Below are positions 37,738-45,991 of a stretch of 64,000 nt of DNA, one piece after another. The first letter of the stretch is position 1; the number at the start of each line of letters is the position of its first letter. This DNA comes from CAWFLT01 sp963816795 (lineage in GTDB: Bacteria > Acidobacteriota > Vicinamibacteria > Vicinamibacterales > SCN-69-37). A program made the position numbers and the translations under genes. The notes beneath the pieces are model-generated. The model saw only the letters and a program-made list of their open reading frames with translations, was not told where the DNA came from and searched no databases. The stretch lies in NCBI GenBank assembly GCA_963816795.1, contig CAWFLT010000012.1:62001-126000 (forward strand), in the 5' to 3' direction.

Positions 37738-37762
37738 CGATCGCTGAACGACTCCCGGTGTC
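37718..37762. terminator. 17-bp perfect hairpin overlapping both convergent gene ends
   Basis: Arms GACACCGGGAGTCGTTC (37718-37734) and its exact complement (37746-37762) flank an 11-base loop. The plus-strand gene ends at 37737 and the minus-strand gene at 37734, so both proteins end in codons from an arm and share HRESF. A shared bidirectional terminator is likely. Confidence 0.85.
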
Positions 37763-38975
37763 CTGACAGTGTCCTATTGATCTCGTCGTCCGTCAGCACC
37801 GTCTTCGACGCTTTGGCTTTCGCGAAGATGCGGTCGACGATGTCATCGGTCGCGTCCAGACCGCGCTTCTCCAGCCAGTACACGATGTTCGACCGGCCGG
37901 ACATCGGCCCAATCTCGATGATCTGCTCGCGGCCGACGAGCGACGCCGGCACCGCCGAGTAGACAGCGTCGGCCAGCACCAGATCGCGCTTTTTGAACGC
38001 CTTGATGACGGCGGACGCATGGACGCCGGTCGCCGTCCGGAACGCGTCACGGCCGACGACGGGATGATTGTGCGGGACCGGCACGCCGGTCGCCTCCGAG
38101 ACGACCTCGCAGTACTCCGGCAGCCGGCTCAGGTCGGCCTGCCGCATTCCCATCAGCACCAGATTGACGATCAGCGCATCCATCGGGGTGTTGCCGACCC
38201 GCTCGCCGATCCCGATCGCCGCGCCGTGCAAGCGGGTCGCGCCGGCCTCCATCGCCGCCAGGCTGTTTTCGAGCGCGAGATCACGGTCCCGGTGCCCATG
38301 CCAGTCGATGCCGATGCCGCCGCCGCACTCGTCGATGACCGTCTGCACAAATCGGACGACCGCGCGCGCTCCCGCCGGCGTCGCGTGCCCGACCGTGTCT
38401 GCGATACACACGCGGCGCGCACCGGCACGGATCGCGGTCGAGTACAAGGCGCGCAGCGAGTCGGGATCGGCGCGGGTCGTGTCCTCGGTCACGAACATGA
38501 CCTCGATCCCTTCCTTGACGGCGAAACTCACGGCCTCGTCGGCCATGCGTTGCAGCCGATCGATCGTCCAGTCTTCGGCGTACTGCCGGATGGGACTCGA
38601 ACCGAGGAAGGCTCCGCACTCGATGGCGAGGCCGGTCCGTTGCGACACCTCCACGATCGGGACGATGTCCGACACGAGCGTCCGGGCGGCACAGTTGGCG
38701 TGCACCCGCAGCCTGCCATTGACAATCTCGCGGGCCAGCCGCTCGACGTCCCGCACGACATGCGGCCCGGCCCCCGGGAGACCGAGATCCGCGGTGTCGA
38801 TGCCGAGCGCCTCCATCAGATGGAGGATGCGCAGTTTCTGTTCGATGGTCGGCGTGTGCACTGACGGCGACTGCAGCCCATCGCGCAGCGTTTCGTCGTC
38901 GAGCATCACCGGCACAGGCGGGGCCGCCGGGGCATCGATCGTGTTCCAGTCGTAGATCAGGGGGTGCAGGCGCAT
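37734..38975 (-). CDS. DRE-TIM metallolyase: 2-isopropylmalate/homocitrate synthase-like
   Basis: About 413 residues. The active-site DETLRDGLQSP (catalytic Arg-Asp) and the metal-binding HGHRD (WHGHRDRDLALEN) and GERVGN (GIGERVGNTPMDALI) segments mark the LeuA/homocitrate synthase family. The C-terminal LeuA regulatory domain is absent. The ATG at 38975 follows a CAGCACCCAG array with no clear ribosome-binding site; an extended frame to 39071 reads repeat sequence and is rejected. The substrate (2-oxoisovalerate, 2-oxoglutarate or pyruvate) cannot be told. Confidence 0.85.
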   Translation of the reverse strand: MRLHPLIYDWNTIDAPAAPPVPVMLDDETLRDGLQSPSVHTPTIEQKLRILHLMEALGIDTADLGLPGAGPHVVRDVERLAREIVNGRLRVHANCAARTLVSDIVPIVEVSQRTGLAIECGAFLGSSPIRQYAEDWTIDRLQRMADEAVSFAVKEGIEVMFVTEDTTRADPDSLRALYSTAIRAGARRVCIADTVGHATPAGARAVVRFVQTVIDECGGGIGIDWHGHRDRDLALENSLAAMEAGATRLHGAAIGIGERVGNTPMDALIVNLVLMGMRQADLSRLPEYCEVVSEATGVPVPHNHPVVGRDAFRTATGVHASAVIKAFKKRDLVLADAVYSAVPASLVGREQIIEIGPMSGRSNIVYWLEKRGLDATDDIVDRIFAKAKASKTVLTDDEINRTLSGHRESFSDR

Positions 38976-39020
38976 TTCTGGGTGCTGCGTGCTAGGTGCC
39001 GGGGGCTGGGTGCTGGGCGG
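38976..39020 (-). repeat. TGGGTGCTG array at the start of the metallolyase gene
   Basis: Words like CTGGGTGCTG and GGTGCC repeat up to the start codon and into the 3' end of the upstream small membrane protein gene. The same unit is seen at 16484-16543. Confidence 0.7.
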
Positions 39021-39285
39021 GGACGACTCGGCGCCGTGCGATCCAGATCGTCGCCCAGCCGGCGCCGACAACGACGCTGGCCCACAGCGTCGACATCAGG
39101 ACGCCGTGCCGTCGCGTCCGTGCCATCATGACGTCCATTTCCACGGATGGCCCCAGCCCGAGATCGTACTCCGCTTTCGCTTGCAGGTACTGCTGCGCAC
39201 CACGTGCAATATACAGATCGAAGAACGCGTTCCAGATCACGATCCCGATGAGGATCCAGAGCGCGGCCAGCGCGCGCAGGCGCAC
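38992..39285 (-). CDS. small two-helix membrane protein
   Basis: A 97-residue protein with two hydrophobic helices (LAALWILIGIVIWNAFFDLY; LMSTLWASVVVGAGWATIWI) separated by a charged loop (EMDVMMARTRRHG). It starts at a GTG (39285) directly after the stop of the FHA phosphatase gene, so it is probably co-transcribed. The last codons lie in a repeat array (VPAQHPAPGT), so the true end may be shorter. The function is unknown. Confidence 0.7.
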   Translation of the reverse strand: MRLRALAALWILIGIVIWNAFFDLYIARGAQQYLQAKAEYDLGLGPSVEMDVMMARTRRHGVLMSTLWASVVVGAGWATIWIARRRVVPAQHPAPGT

Positions 39286-40908
39286 TCAGGCTCCGTCGCC
39301 GAGATAGCGGATCACCATCACCGTGATGTCGTCGCTCTGCGCGGCACCTTTGGTGAACGTACGCACGGCGGCAACGATGCGATCGACGATGGCCTGCGCC
39401 GACAACGCGCCCGTGTTCGCGGTCACGGCTTCGAGCCGCGGGTCCCCGAACTCGTCGCCCGCGGTGTTCAGCGCTTCAGACACGCCGTCGCTGAAAACGA
39501 TGATGGTGTCGCCGCGGTCGAGCTGCACCCGGCCCTCGGCGAATGGCGCGAACTCCAGCAGGCCGACGACGGGTCCGCCCTCTTCGAGCCGGCGAATGCC
39601 GGACGCGCCGATCACGAGCGGCGGATTGTGACCCGCGTTGCAGTAGGTCAGCGTCCCGTCGGTGTCGATGATCCCGAACATCAGCGTGACGAAACGCGAC
39701 TCGAGCCCGCGCCGGCAGAGGGCCTTGTTCATGTGCGTCACGGCCGACGCGGGGCTGTCGGAGTACTGGGCCTGTGACGCGAACATCCCCTGCATGAGCG
39801 CGCTCATCAGCGCCGCGGGCGGTCCCTTGCCGGCAACGTCGCCGAGCGTGAAACCAAAGGAGGAGCCCGGCTCGTCGAGGTAGTCGAAGAAGTCGCCGCC
39901 AATCGATCGACACGGCAGGCTCGCGGCCGCGGCCTCGACGAAGCCGAGGCTGGCCCGCGGTTTCGGGAGCAGCGCCTGCTGAATCTCAGCGGCGATCCGC
40001 ATCTCCTGCTCCATCTTCGACTTCTCGAGCTTTTCGCGGTAAAGGCGCGCGTTTTCGATGGCCACGGACGCTTCGTTGGCCAGCGTCTCGAGCGCAGCGC
40101 GGGTGGCATCGGAGAGGAGGGTGCCCCGCTCGCGGCTGTCGAGGTACAGGACGCCGATGCGGCGGTCCTCGCCCTTGGCCTCCACCGACTCGACGAAGTG
40201 CACGTAGTTGAGCGGGACGCACACGACGTTGCGGATGCCAAGAGCGACGGTGCCCATGTGGACATCGGCAAACCCGCCGTCCAGGAGATCCGCCACGACG
40301 CGCGAGGCGCCCGTCCGGAACACCTCTTCGGGAATCTTGCGGCTGACGGCGAAGGTGCTGTCGGTCAGCGTCTGCTTCTCGCGCCCGCGCGCCAGCTTGA
40401 ACTCGAGTCCGCCCTCAGCCGTGGAGAGCATGATGAACGCCCGCTCGGCGCCCGACAGCTCGATCGCGGCATCGAGCACCAGGGCAAGCACTTCCTGCAG
40501 GACCCGGCCGGTGCCGAGCGCCCGCAGGCCCTCGAGCAGGGCGTTGATCTGGCGCAAATCGTCGCGTGCGCCGGTCGTCGACCGGCTCGAAAGGCTGCGC
40601 TCGTCGTCGGCGGTCAGGAAGATGAGGTCGGCGCCGCCGCCGCGGCCGAGCCGAACGCGGTCGCCGGTCTTGAGCTCGCACTCGGTGACCGGCTCACCAT
40701 TGACAAACGTGCCGTACCGCGACGCCTTGTCGCGCAGCATGTAGCGGCCCGCGTCCCCGAGGATCTCCGCGTGCTCGCGCGAGACTTCACTCCCGCCCAG
40801 CCGAAGGTCGTTGGTCTCGCGGCGGCCGATCGTGAAGGGCATCCGCTCTACAGAAACGACGCGCTCGCCGAGCACGTCGCGGACTTCAAGACGAGGAGCC
40901 GTCATCAC
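39286..40908 (-). CDS. FHA-GAF-PP2C (SpoIIE/RsbU-type) phosphatase
   Basis: A 540-residue intact protein. The FHA domain (residues 20-95) has FTIGRRETNDLRLGGSEVSR and REHAEI for phosphothreonine binding. The GAF domain (125-290) senses a ligand or partner. A helical linker (EKLEKSKMEQEMRIAAEIQQ) leads into the phosphatase, with metal ligands in SIGGDFFDYLD, LGDVAGKGPPAALMSA, VFSDGVSEA and QSDDITVMVI. Such proteins relay phosphorylation from Ser/Thr kinases to anti-sigma-factor antagonists; no kinase or anti-sigma gene is adjacent. Confidence 0.92.
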   Translation of the reverse strand: MMTAPRLEVRDVLGERVVSVERMPFTIGRRETNDLRLGGSEVSREHAEILGDAGRYMLRDKASRYGTFVNGEPVTECELKTGDRVRLGRGGGADLIFLTADDERSLSSRSTTGARDDLRQINALLEGLRALGTGRVLQEVLALVLDAAIELSGAERAFIMLSTAEGGLEFKLARGREKQTLTDSTFAVSRKIPEEVFRTGASRVVADLLDGGFADVHMGTVALGIRNVVCVPLNYVHFVESVEAKGEDRRIGVLYLDSRERGTLLSDATRAALETLANEASVAIENARLYREKLEKSKMEQEMRIAAEIQQALLPKPRASLGFVEAAAASLPCRSIGGDFFDYLDEPGSSFGFTLGDVAGKGPPAALMSALMQGMFASQAQYSDSPASAVTHMNKALCRRGLESRFVTLMFGIIDTDGTLTYCNAGHNPPLVIGASGIRRLEEGGPVVGLLEFAPFAEGRVQLDRGDTIIVFSDGVSEALNTAGDEFGDPRLEAVTANTGALSAQAIVDRIVAAVRTFTKGAAQSDDITVMVIRYLGDGA

Positions 40909-40915
40909 CAGGCCG

Positions 40916-41203
40916 TCAGTTTATACGAACGCCTGACCCGCGCCGGTACAACCAGACCGCCACCACCGTGGCCACGACCACTCCCCCCCACGCCGACCAT
41001 CGAGCCGGGCTGTCGGCCGGGGTCATCGGCACCAGCCAGACCGCGGCGGCGACGATCGCGAGGATGACGGGCACGATGCCCCAGCGCATCCGGGCCGGAG
41101 GCCGAGACAACGCAGGCCCCGGCGGGATGGCCGTTGGCGTCCCACACCGGTAGCACACGATAGCTTTGTCCGCGATCTTCGCTCCGCACGATCCGCACGT
41201 CAC
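40916..41203 (-). CDS. small zinc-ribbon membrane protein
   Basis: A 95-residue protein starting at GTG 41203. Two CxxC pairs (CGSC, CYRC) form a zinc ribbon at the N-terminus, then a Pro-rich linker and two hydrophobic helices (IVPVILAIVAAAVWLVPM; GGVVVATVVAVWLY). It lies 8 bases before the FHA phosphatase, so probably in the same operon. Such membrane-anchored zinc ribbons are common and uncharacterised. Confidence 0.7.
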   Translation of the reverse strand: MTCGSCGAKIADKAIVCYRCGTPTAIPPGPALSRPPARMRWGIVPVILAIVAAAVWLVPMTPADSPARWSAWGGVVVATVVAVWLYRRGSGVRIN

Positions 41204-41235
41204 ATCACGACCCCTGTGATAAGGATTCTACCGAC

Positions 41236-41835
41236 ATGCTCCCGGTCCGCGACGTCATCCCCTCGCGCACGACGCCGTGGGTGGCGCTGACCCTCCTCGG
41301 CGTCAATGCGGCCGCGTCCATCATCGCCTGGATCTTCGCAGCAGACCTCGCCGGCGTCTTCATCGTCGCGCCGTTCGTCCATACGGGCTGGCTGCAGCTG
41401 TTGAGCAACCTCGGCGCGCTCTGGATTTTTGGCGAGACGGTCGAAGACCGGATGGGCCATGTCAGGTTCCTGATCTTCTATGTTCTGACTGGAACGGCCG
41501 CAGCGCTCGCACACGCGTGGGCCAGCCCGGCCGCAGGGCCGTCCGTCGTCGGCGCGAGTGGCTCGGTGGCCGGCATCATCGGCGCGTACCTCGTGCTCTT
41601 TCCGCAGTCCCGCATCCTCGTCCTCGTCTTTGTGATGTTCCTTGACGCCATCGAAGTGCCGGCCGTCTTCGTCGCGGGCGCCTGGCTGTTCTGTCAAGCG
41701 CTGAGCGCGCTCGGCGACATCGCCGCAGGCGGCCCGGCGGTGTGGACGCTCGTGGGTGGGTTTCTCACCGGCGCCGCCGCGGTCCGGCTGTTCCGGCGAC
41801 GCGAGCGGCTGAACGTGACCTGGTGGAACGATTGA
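41236..41835 (+). CDS. rhomboid-family membrane protein lacking the catalytic His
   Basis: A 199-residue protein with about six membrane helices. The rhomboid fold is shown by HTGWLQLLSNLGALWIFGET followed by VED in TM2 and by VGASGSVAGIIGAYLVLFP in TM4, whose Ser is the usual nucleophile. In TM6, however, the AHxGG motif is replaced by TLVGGFLTGAA, with Leu where the catalytic His should be. The protein is therefore probably a pseudoprotease. It is divergent from the zinc-ribbon gene with a 32-base gap. Confidence 0.8.
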   Translation: MLPVRDVIPSRTTPWVALTLLGVNAAASIIAWIFAADLAGVFIVAPFVHTGWLQLLSNLGALWIFGETVEDRMGHVRFLIFYVLTGTAAALAHAWASPAAGPSVVGASGSVAGIIGAYLVLFPQSRILVLVFVMFLDAIEVPAVFVAGAWLFCQALSALGDIAAGGPAVWTLVGGFLTGAAAVRLFRRRERLNVTWWND

Positions 41836-41860
41836 CCCGTCGTGACGTTCGGCCGGACGA

Positions 41861-42853
41861 TCAGCCGCCCATGCGACGCCGGACGTCGCGCGATACGACG
41901 GCGAGCTCGATGATGAGTCGTTCGAACTCGCGATCGAAGTCCTCCGCGCCCATCATCTGCCGCCGCCGACGCAGATCGTCGACCTGATTGGACAGAGTCT
42001 GCTGGCGCAGCAGGAGCTTCTGCGTTTCGGGATCCGACACGGTCGGCAGTTCGACCGCGTCGAGGTAGGTCAGCCCCGCCACGGTCCCGTCAACCCCGGT
42101 CGCCGTGGCCAGGCGCCCGACACCGTCGCCGGTGTCGTCGAGCACCGCTGTCTCCGTCGCCATGCGTCCGGCCTGCTCGAAGTGCTGGACCACCAGCCGC
42201 GAGGCGTAGGTGAACGCCTCGAGGAACGAGATGCGGTTGTTCTTGTCGGTGTCAGCGGGCGCTGCCGTGAGCGCGCTGATGAAGGCTTCTGGAAACACCG
42301 TGTGATACACCTGCGCGTGGCTGCTCGTTGCCGTGATGACGATGCGATTGGGCGCAGACAGGCCTTGCAGGAACGCGAAGCTCGAATTCGTCGTGTCGAC
42401 GACGGCGAGCCGGCCGGCGATGGGTTTGAACAGCGCGTTCCACTCCGCGATCGACAAATCCGGACCAACGAGGCTGAACTTCGCCTCCTGACCCTGCCCG
42501 ATGCCGTGGCCGATGAAAATCACCGACAGCAGGTCGTCGGCTTTGACTTGCTTGGCGAGCCTGGCGAACGTCGCACGCACGGTCTCTGCGGTGGCGCGCT
42601 CTTCGCCGGCGCCAGGCTGTTCGGCCAGCACCGTGAGGTTCGCGGGCTCGATCCGGAACCGTTCGCGCAGCACCTTGGCGAGTCCGTCGACCCAGCCGCG
42701 ATGGAGCTTGGCGTACTGCTCCTCGCCGGACGCGCCCTGCACCACGACGACGAAGCGGTTCCCTTCGGCGGCCGAGACGGCCGGTACGCCCGCAAGCAGC
42801 ACGGCGGCGAGCACAATCACGCGCGAGAAACGAAGCTTCATGATCAACATCAA
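41861..42853 (-). CDS. exported caspase-like (C13/C14-type) protein without catalytic Cys
   Basis: A 330-residue protein with an N-terminal signal (VIVLAAVLLAGVPAVSA). The caspase-like His is in VIFIGHGIGQG. At the strand end where Cys is expected stands VVDTTNSSFAFLQGL, so the nucleophile is absent. A calcium-like loop DTDKNNRISFLEAF follows. The protein ends in a coiled-coil segment (TLSNQVDDLRRRRQM). The start overlaps the stop of the TPR peptidase gene by 4 bp, so the two may work together. Probably a regulatory or structural pseudo-enzyme. Confidence 0.7.
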   Translation of the reverse strand: MMLIMKLRFSRVIVLAAVLLAGVPAVSAAEGNRFVVVVQGASGEEQYAKLHRGWVDGLAKVLRERFRIEPANLTVLAEQPGAGEERATAETVRATFARLAKQVKADDLLSVIFIGHGIGQGQEAKFSLVGPDLSIAEWNALFKPIAGRLAVVDTTNSSFAFLQGLSAPNRIVITATSSHAQVYHTVFPEAFISALTAAPADTDKNNRISFLEAFTYASRLVVQHFEQAGRMATETAVLDDTGDGVGRLATATGVDGTVAGLTYLDAVELPTVSDPETQKLLLRQQTLSNQVDDLRRRRQMMGAEDFDREFERLIIELAVVSRDVRRRMGG

Positions 42854-45372
42854 CGGCCGATCACAGCAAGCAGGAGGTCCTGCGCCCGTGCGAACGTCGG
42901 CGCCTGCTTGAGCGCAAGAAGTGCCTGCGCCTTGGCCTCGTCCTTCCGACCCGTCAGGAACAGGGCTTCGGCGAAGTCGGTGTGCGCCTCGGCAAGGTTG
43001 GCCGGGCCCATGGCAAGGCCCGCCTGAAACTCGACGATTGCGCCCGCGATGTCCTTTTTCTCCATCAGCCGGCGGCCGAGCTGGCCGTGAATCTCGGCGT
43101 CGAACGGATCGAGATCGGCGACAGCCCTGAGGGCGAAGTCACGATCGTCGACGGCCTGCTGGTCGGCCGAGAGCTCGACGAGACGCCGTGCGGCGCTGAC
43201 GTTCTCGTGGTTGTAGGTCAGCAATTGCCTGAGCTCGCGGCGCGCCGTGGCGCGGTCTCCGGCCTTCTCGGCAATCTGCGCCAGCAGGGCGCGCGGGCTC
43301 GCGTCGCCGGTGGCTGGCGGCGCCAGCTCGGCCGCGCGCTGCAGCGCGGCAGTCGCGCCGGCCGTGTCGCCCGTTTTCAGGAGTATCTGGCCAAGTTGGA
43401 GCTGACTGACGAAATTGCCCGGGGCGGACGAGGCGCGGGCCTTGAGTCCGGCGATGTCGTTCGGCTGGACCTCCGAGGGCGGCCTCGCGAGTGCCAGGCT
43501 GAGGGCGCCGTAGCGTTGATCCACGAACTTCTTGAACGACGCATCGATCGCGTCCACTCCCTGGCCGAACGCCTTGGTGAAGGCCACCGCGTCGGTCGCG
43601 CCGTCGGCGTAGGCGAGGAGCAACGTCCTCAGTCCCTGATCGCCGTGAAGCTCAACCAGGTGCTCGACGGCGAGCGAGGCTTCGAAGTACGCCAGTGACA
43701 GACTCTCGGGCCGCTTGAAGGCGCCCGGAAGGCCTTTGACGCCGAACGTCTTCCCTTCGGACAACTGGCGGGCGAACTCGAGCGTGAGCTCGCGGCCCCA
43801 GGCCGGGCGCCGCCGGTGCTCTTCGAACACCGAGACGCCTTCGGTAAGCCACCGCGGCACGCGGTACTTCGACATCTGCAGCGTATAGATGTGGGCGATC
43901 TCGTGCCAGAGCGTCGCCTGCCAGCTGAACTCACCCGGCGGCCGGGCGCGCGGCGAATCCATGGACACGACGCGGCCGAAGCACGCGCCGAGCGCGCCCA
44001 CCAGCCCCGGCAGCCCGAGCGTGCGGACGGCAAAGTCGTCGTGCACGGGAAAGATCTCGACCAGCAGCGGCCCGCTCGGCTTGAATCCGTAACGCGCCGA
44101 GAACGTCTTGTAGGCTTCGGCCGCCAGCGGCAACGCATAGGCGCGGAGTACGGCCGCCTCCTCGGTTGCGAACTTGAACACGAAGTCTCCTGACGTCACC
44201 ACTTCGAACTTGTCGATCTTGTCGAGGACGTCCAGCAGGTTCTTCGTGACCAGGGCGCTCTTGTCGAGATCCCACGACCGCTCGAGCGCGGTCCGGGCGC
44301 TCTTCTCGTCGCCGGTGCGCATCAGGTACAGCCCGAGATCGAAATGGGCTTGCGGGTCGTCGGCGTCGATCGCGGTCGCCTTGCGCGCGAAGGCCGCGGC
44401 TTCGTCGAAGCGGTACCGGCGGGCCGCTTGGTCGCCGGCGGCGCGATAGCCCAGGGCGGAGCGCGGATCGATTTCCTGCACGCGAGCCGCCGCGGAATCG
44501 ACGGCCGCCACTCCTCCACTCTCGTACGCCAGGGTCACGCGGAGCGCGGCTTCCTCCACGGTGCCGGGGCGCACCTTGGCCAGCCCATCGAGCGCCTGGC
44601 CGGCGGCGGCGAAATCCTCCGTCTCAATCGCGCGCTCGGCGGTCAATCGCAGGACGTCGGGATGCTCCGGCGCGAGCTTGCGGGCGCGTTCGAGGGCCGC
44701 CGTCGCCAGTGCCGGATCCGCATCGGGCAGTTCGCTGAGCGCGCGGGAGGCGCCGACGTGCGCCGCCACCCAGAGACCGTCGAGCTCGATGGCCTTGCGG
44801 TAGCTTTCCAGCGCGTCGGCCGCCTGGTGCCGTTCGAAAAACAGATCGCCCCAGTCGGTTTGAATATCGGCGCGGGGCGCGCTGGCGACCTGGTTGAACC
44901 CATCGCCGGCGAGGAGATATTCGCGCGTCCCACGCGCGGCGCGCGCGAGCCGGTAATAGTCGTCGGGACCGCTGAACGTGCGGTTCGAGGCGATGGCATC
45001 GAGGATCTTCCATCCAACGTCGCGGCGTCCGTGCCGCAGCTCGAGCAGGCCGAGCTCAACGGCCGCATCGCCGAGCGGCGACGTCCGCGCGAGCGGCTCG
45101 AGCCTCGTGCGGGCGCCGGCATCGTTTCCCTGAAAGATTTCGACGAGCGCGAGCGCAAGCTCGCGGGTGGCCGCTGCGCCGGTCCCGCTCTCCGCCAGGC
45201 GGCGCGCGTCGGCAAGCTGACCGCGGCCGAGCGCCACACGCACCTGCTGCACCAGCGGATCGGTGGCCGTCCCCTGGCGACCGGCCTGCGCGTCAACGGA
45301 GGCGACGGCGGCAACGAGGGCGACCGCGAGCATGGCACGGCGCAGACGTATTCGGACTGACTCACTCATCAC
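42850..45372 (-). CDS. exported TPR protein with gluzincin-type metallopeptidase domain
   Basis: An 840-residue intact protein with an N-terminal signal. TPR repeats are found in the first 330 residues (LFFERHQAADALESYRKAIE) and again in the last 200 (LLKTGDTAGATAALQRAAEL). Between them lies a zinc peptidase domain with HEIAH (LWHEIAHIYTLQ) and the downstream Glu in WLTEGVSVFEE. Peptidase and TPR parts together suggest a periplasmic or outer-membrane processing role. It precedes the caspase-like gene in the same operon. Confidence 0.85.
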   Translation of the reverse strand: MMSESVRIRLRRAMLAVALVAAVASVDAQAGRQGTATDPLVQQVRVALGRGQLADARRLAESGTGAAATRELALALVEIFQGNDAGARTRLEPLARTSPLGDAAVELGLLELRHGRRDVGWKILDAIASNRTFSGPDDYYRLARAARGTREYLLAGDGFNQVASAPRADIQTDWGDLFFERHQAADALESYRKAIELDGLWVAAHVGASRALSELPDADPALATAALERARKLAPEHPDVLRLTAERAIETEDFAAAGQALDGLAKVRPGTVEEAALRVTLAYESGGVAAVDSAAARVQEIDPRSALGYRAAGDQAARRYRFDEAAAFARKATAIDADDPQAHFDLGLYLMRTGDEKSARTALERSWDLDKSALVTKNLLDVLDKIDKFEVVTSGDFVFKFATEEAAVLRAYALPLAAEAYKTFSARYGFKPSGPLLVEIFPVHDDFAVRTLGLPGLVGALGACFGRVVSMDSPRARPPGEFSWQATLWHEIAHIYTLQMSKYRVPRWLTEGVSVFEEHRRRPAWGRELTLEFARQLSEGKTFGVKGLPGAFKRPESLSLAYFEASLAVEHLVELHGDQGLRTLLLAYADGATDAVAFTKAFGQGVDAIDASFKKFVDQRYGALSLALARPPSEVQPNDIAGLKARASSAPGNFVSQLQLGQILLKTGDTAGATAALQRAAELAPPATGDASPRALLAQIAEKAGDRATARRELRQLLTYNHENVSAARRLVELSADQQAVDDRDFALRAVADLDPFDAEIHGQLGRRLMEKKDIAGAIVEFQAGLAMGPANLAEAHTDFAEALFLTGRKDEAKAQALLALKQAPTFARAQDLLLAVIGR

Positions 45373-45385
45373 GTAGACCCCAACT

Positions 45386-45439
45386 GGAGGGGCGGGCTTC
45401 AGCCCGCCCGTCCATGGGCCGGCTGAAGCCGGCCCCTCC
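45386..45439. repeat. cruciform of two GCTTCAGC/GCTGAAGC hairpins
   Basis: GCGGGCTTCAGCCCGC and GCCGGCTGAAGCCGGC are two hairpins enclosed by GGAGGGGC...GCCCCTCC. It fills the gap between two minus-strand genes and may serve as a terminator or attenuator. Such GGCTTCAGCC palindromes are widespread in GC-rich bacteria. Confidence 0.75.
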
Positions 45440-45445
45440 TGCGAT

Positions 45446-45991
45446 TTATGACGTCGACCGTTCGTCGGAAGCCGTGCCCTTCAGTACGCGGGTCTCGAAC
45501 CGGACACGCGCCCACAGCACGGTGCCGAACAAGAGAATCATCATCGGGCCGGTGACCCGCGCTCTACACATCATAGCCGTGCCGACGAGCTCGCCGACGA
45601 CCGCCAGGTAGTTGGGGTGAGCGATATAGCGATAGGGACCAGTGGTCACGAGCGGGACCCCGGGCTGAATCAGCACGCGAAAACTCCAGCGCTGACCGAG
45701 CTCGCGAATCGCCCAGTACTTCAGTCCCTTACTGGCCACCACCATCAGCAGACCGGCCGCGAACCAGGAGGGTGCAGCCGGCTGCGGCCGCGAGACGGCG
45801 GTGCCGTACAGGCCCTCCAGCCCCATCAGGATGAACGCCGCCGGATAGAGCAACGCCAGGGCGCCGTAGACATCGCCCTCGGGCGCGATCGCGCCCTGCG
45901 CGCGCAACCACCGCTCGTTCAGACGTGAGAGCCGGGTCTCGGCAAGCAGCAACCCCACGATCACGGCGAGGACGAAGGCGAGGGTATTCAC
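45446..45991 (-). CDS. ICMT-family membrane methyltransferase
   Basis: A 181-residue membrane protein. The isoprenylcysteine carboxyl methyltransferase C-terminal signature is present: LVTTGPYRYIAHPNYLAVVG and VLWARVRFETRVLKG. These residues bind S-adenosylmethionine at the membrane surface. In bacteria such enzymes accompany polyketide genes, where they methylate alkyl pyrones or resorcinols. It overlaps the FAD monooxygenase gene by 4 bp and lies in the fabF cluster. Confidence 0.85.
   Translation of the reverse strand: MNTLAFVLAVIVGLLLAETRLSRLNERWLRAQGAIAPEGDVYGALALLYPAAFILMGLEGLYGTAVSRPQPAAPSWFAAGLLMVVASKGLKYWAIRELGQRWSFRVLIQPGVPLVTTGPYRYIAHPNYLAVVGELVGTAMMCRARVTGPMMILLFGTVLWARVRFETRVLKGTASDERSTS

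Noticed and set aside
37734..39071. Longer start for the DRE-TIM synthase at 39071
   Set aside because: The extra 32 residues read through the TGGGTGCTG array and part of the small membrane protein gene (PSTQPPAPSTQHP) and have no family similarity.
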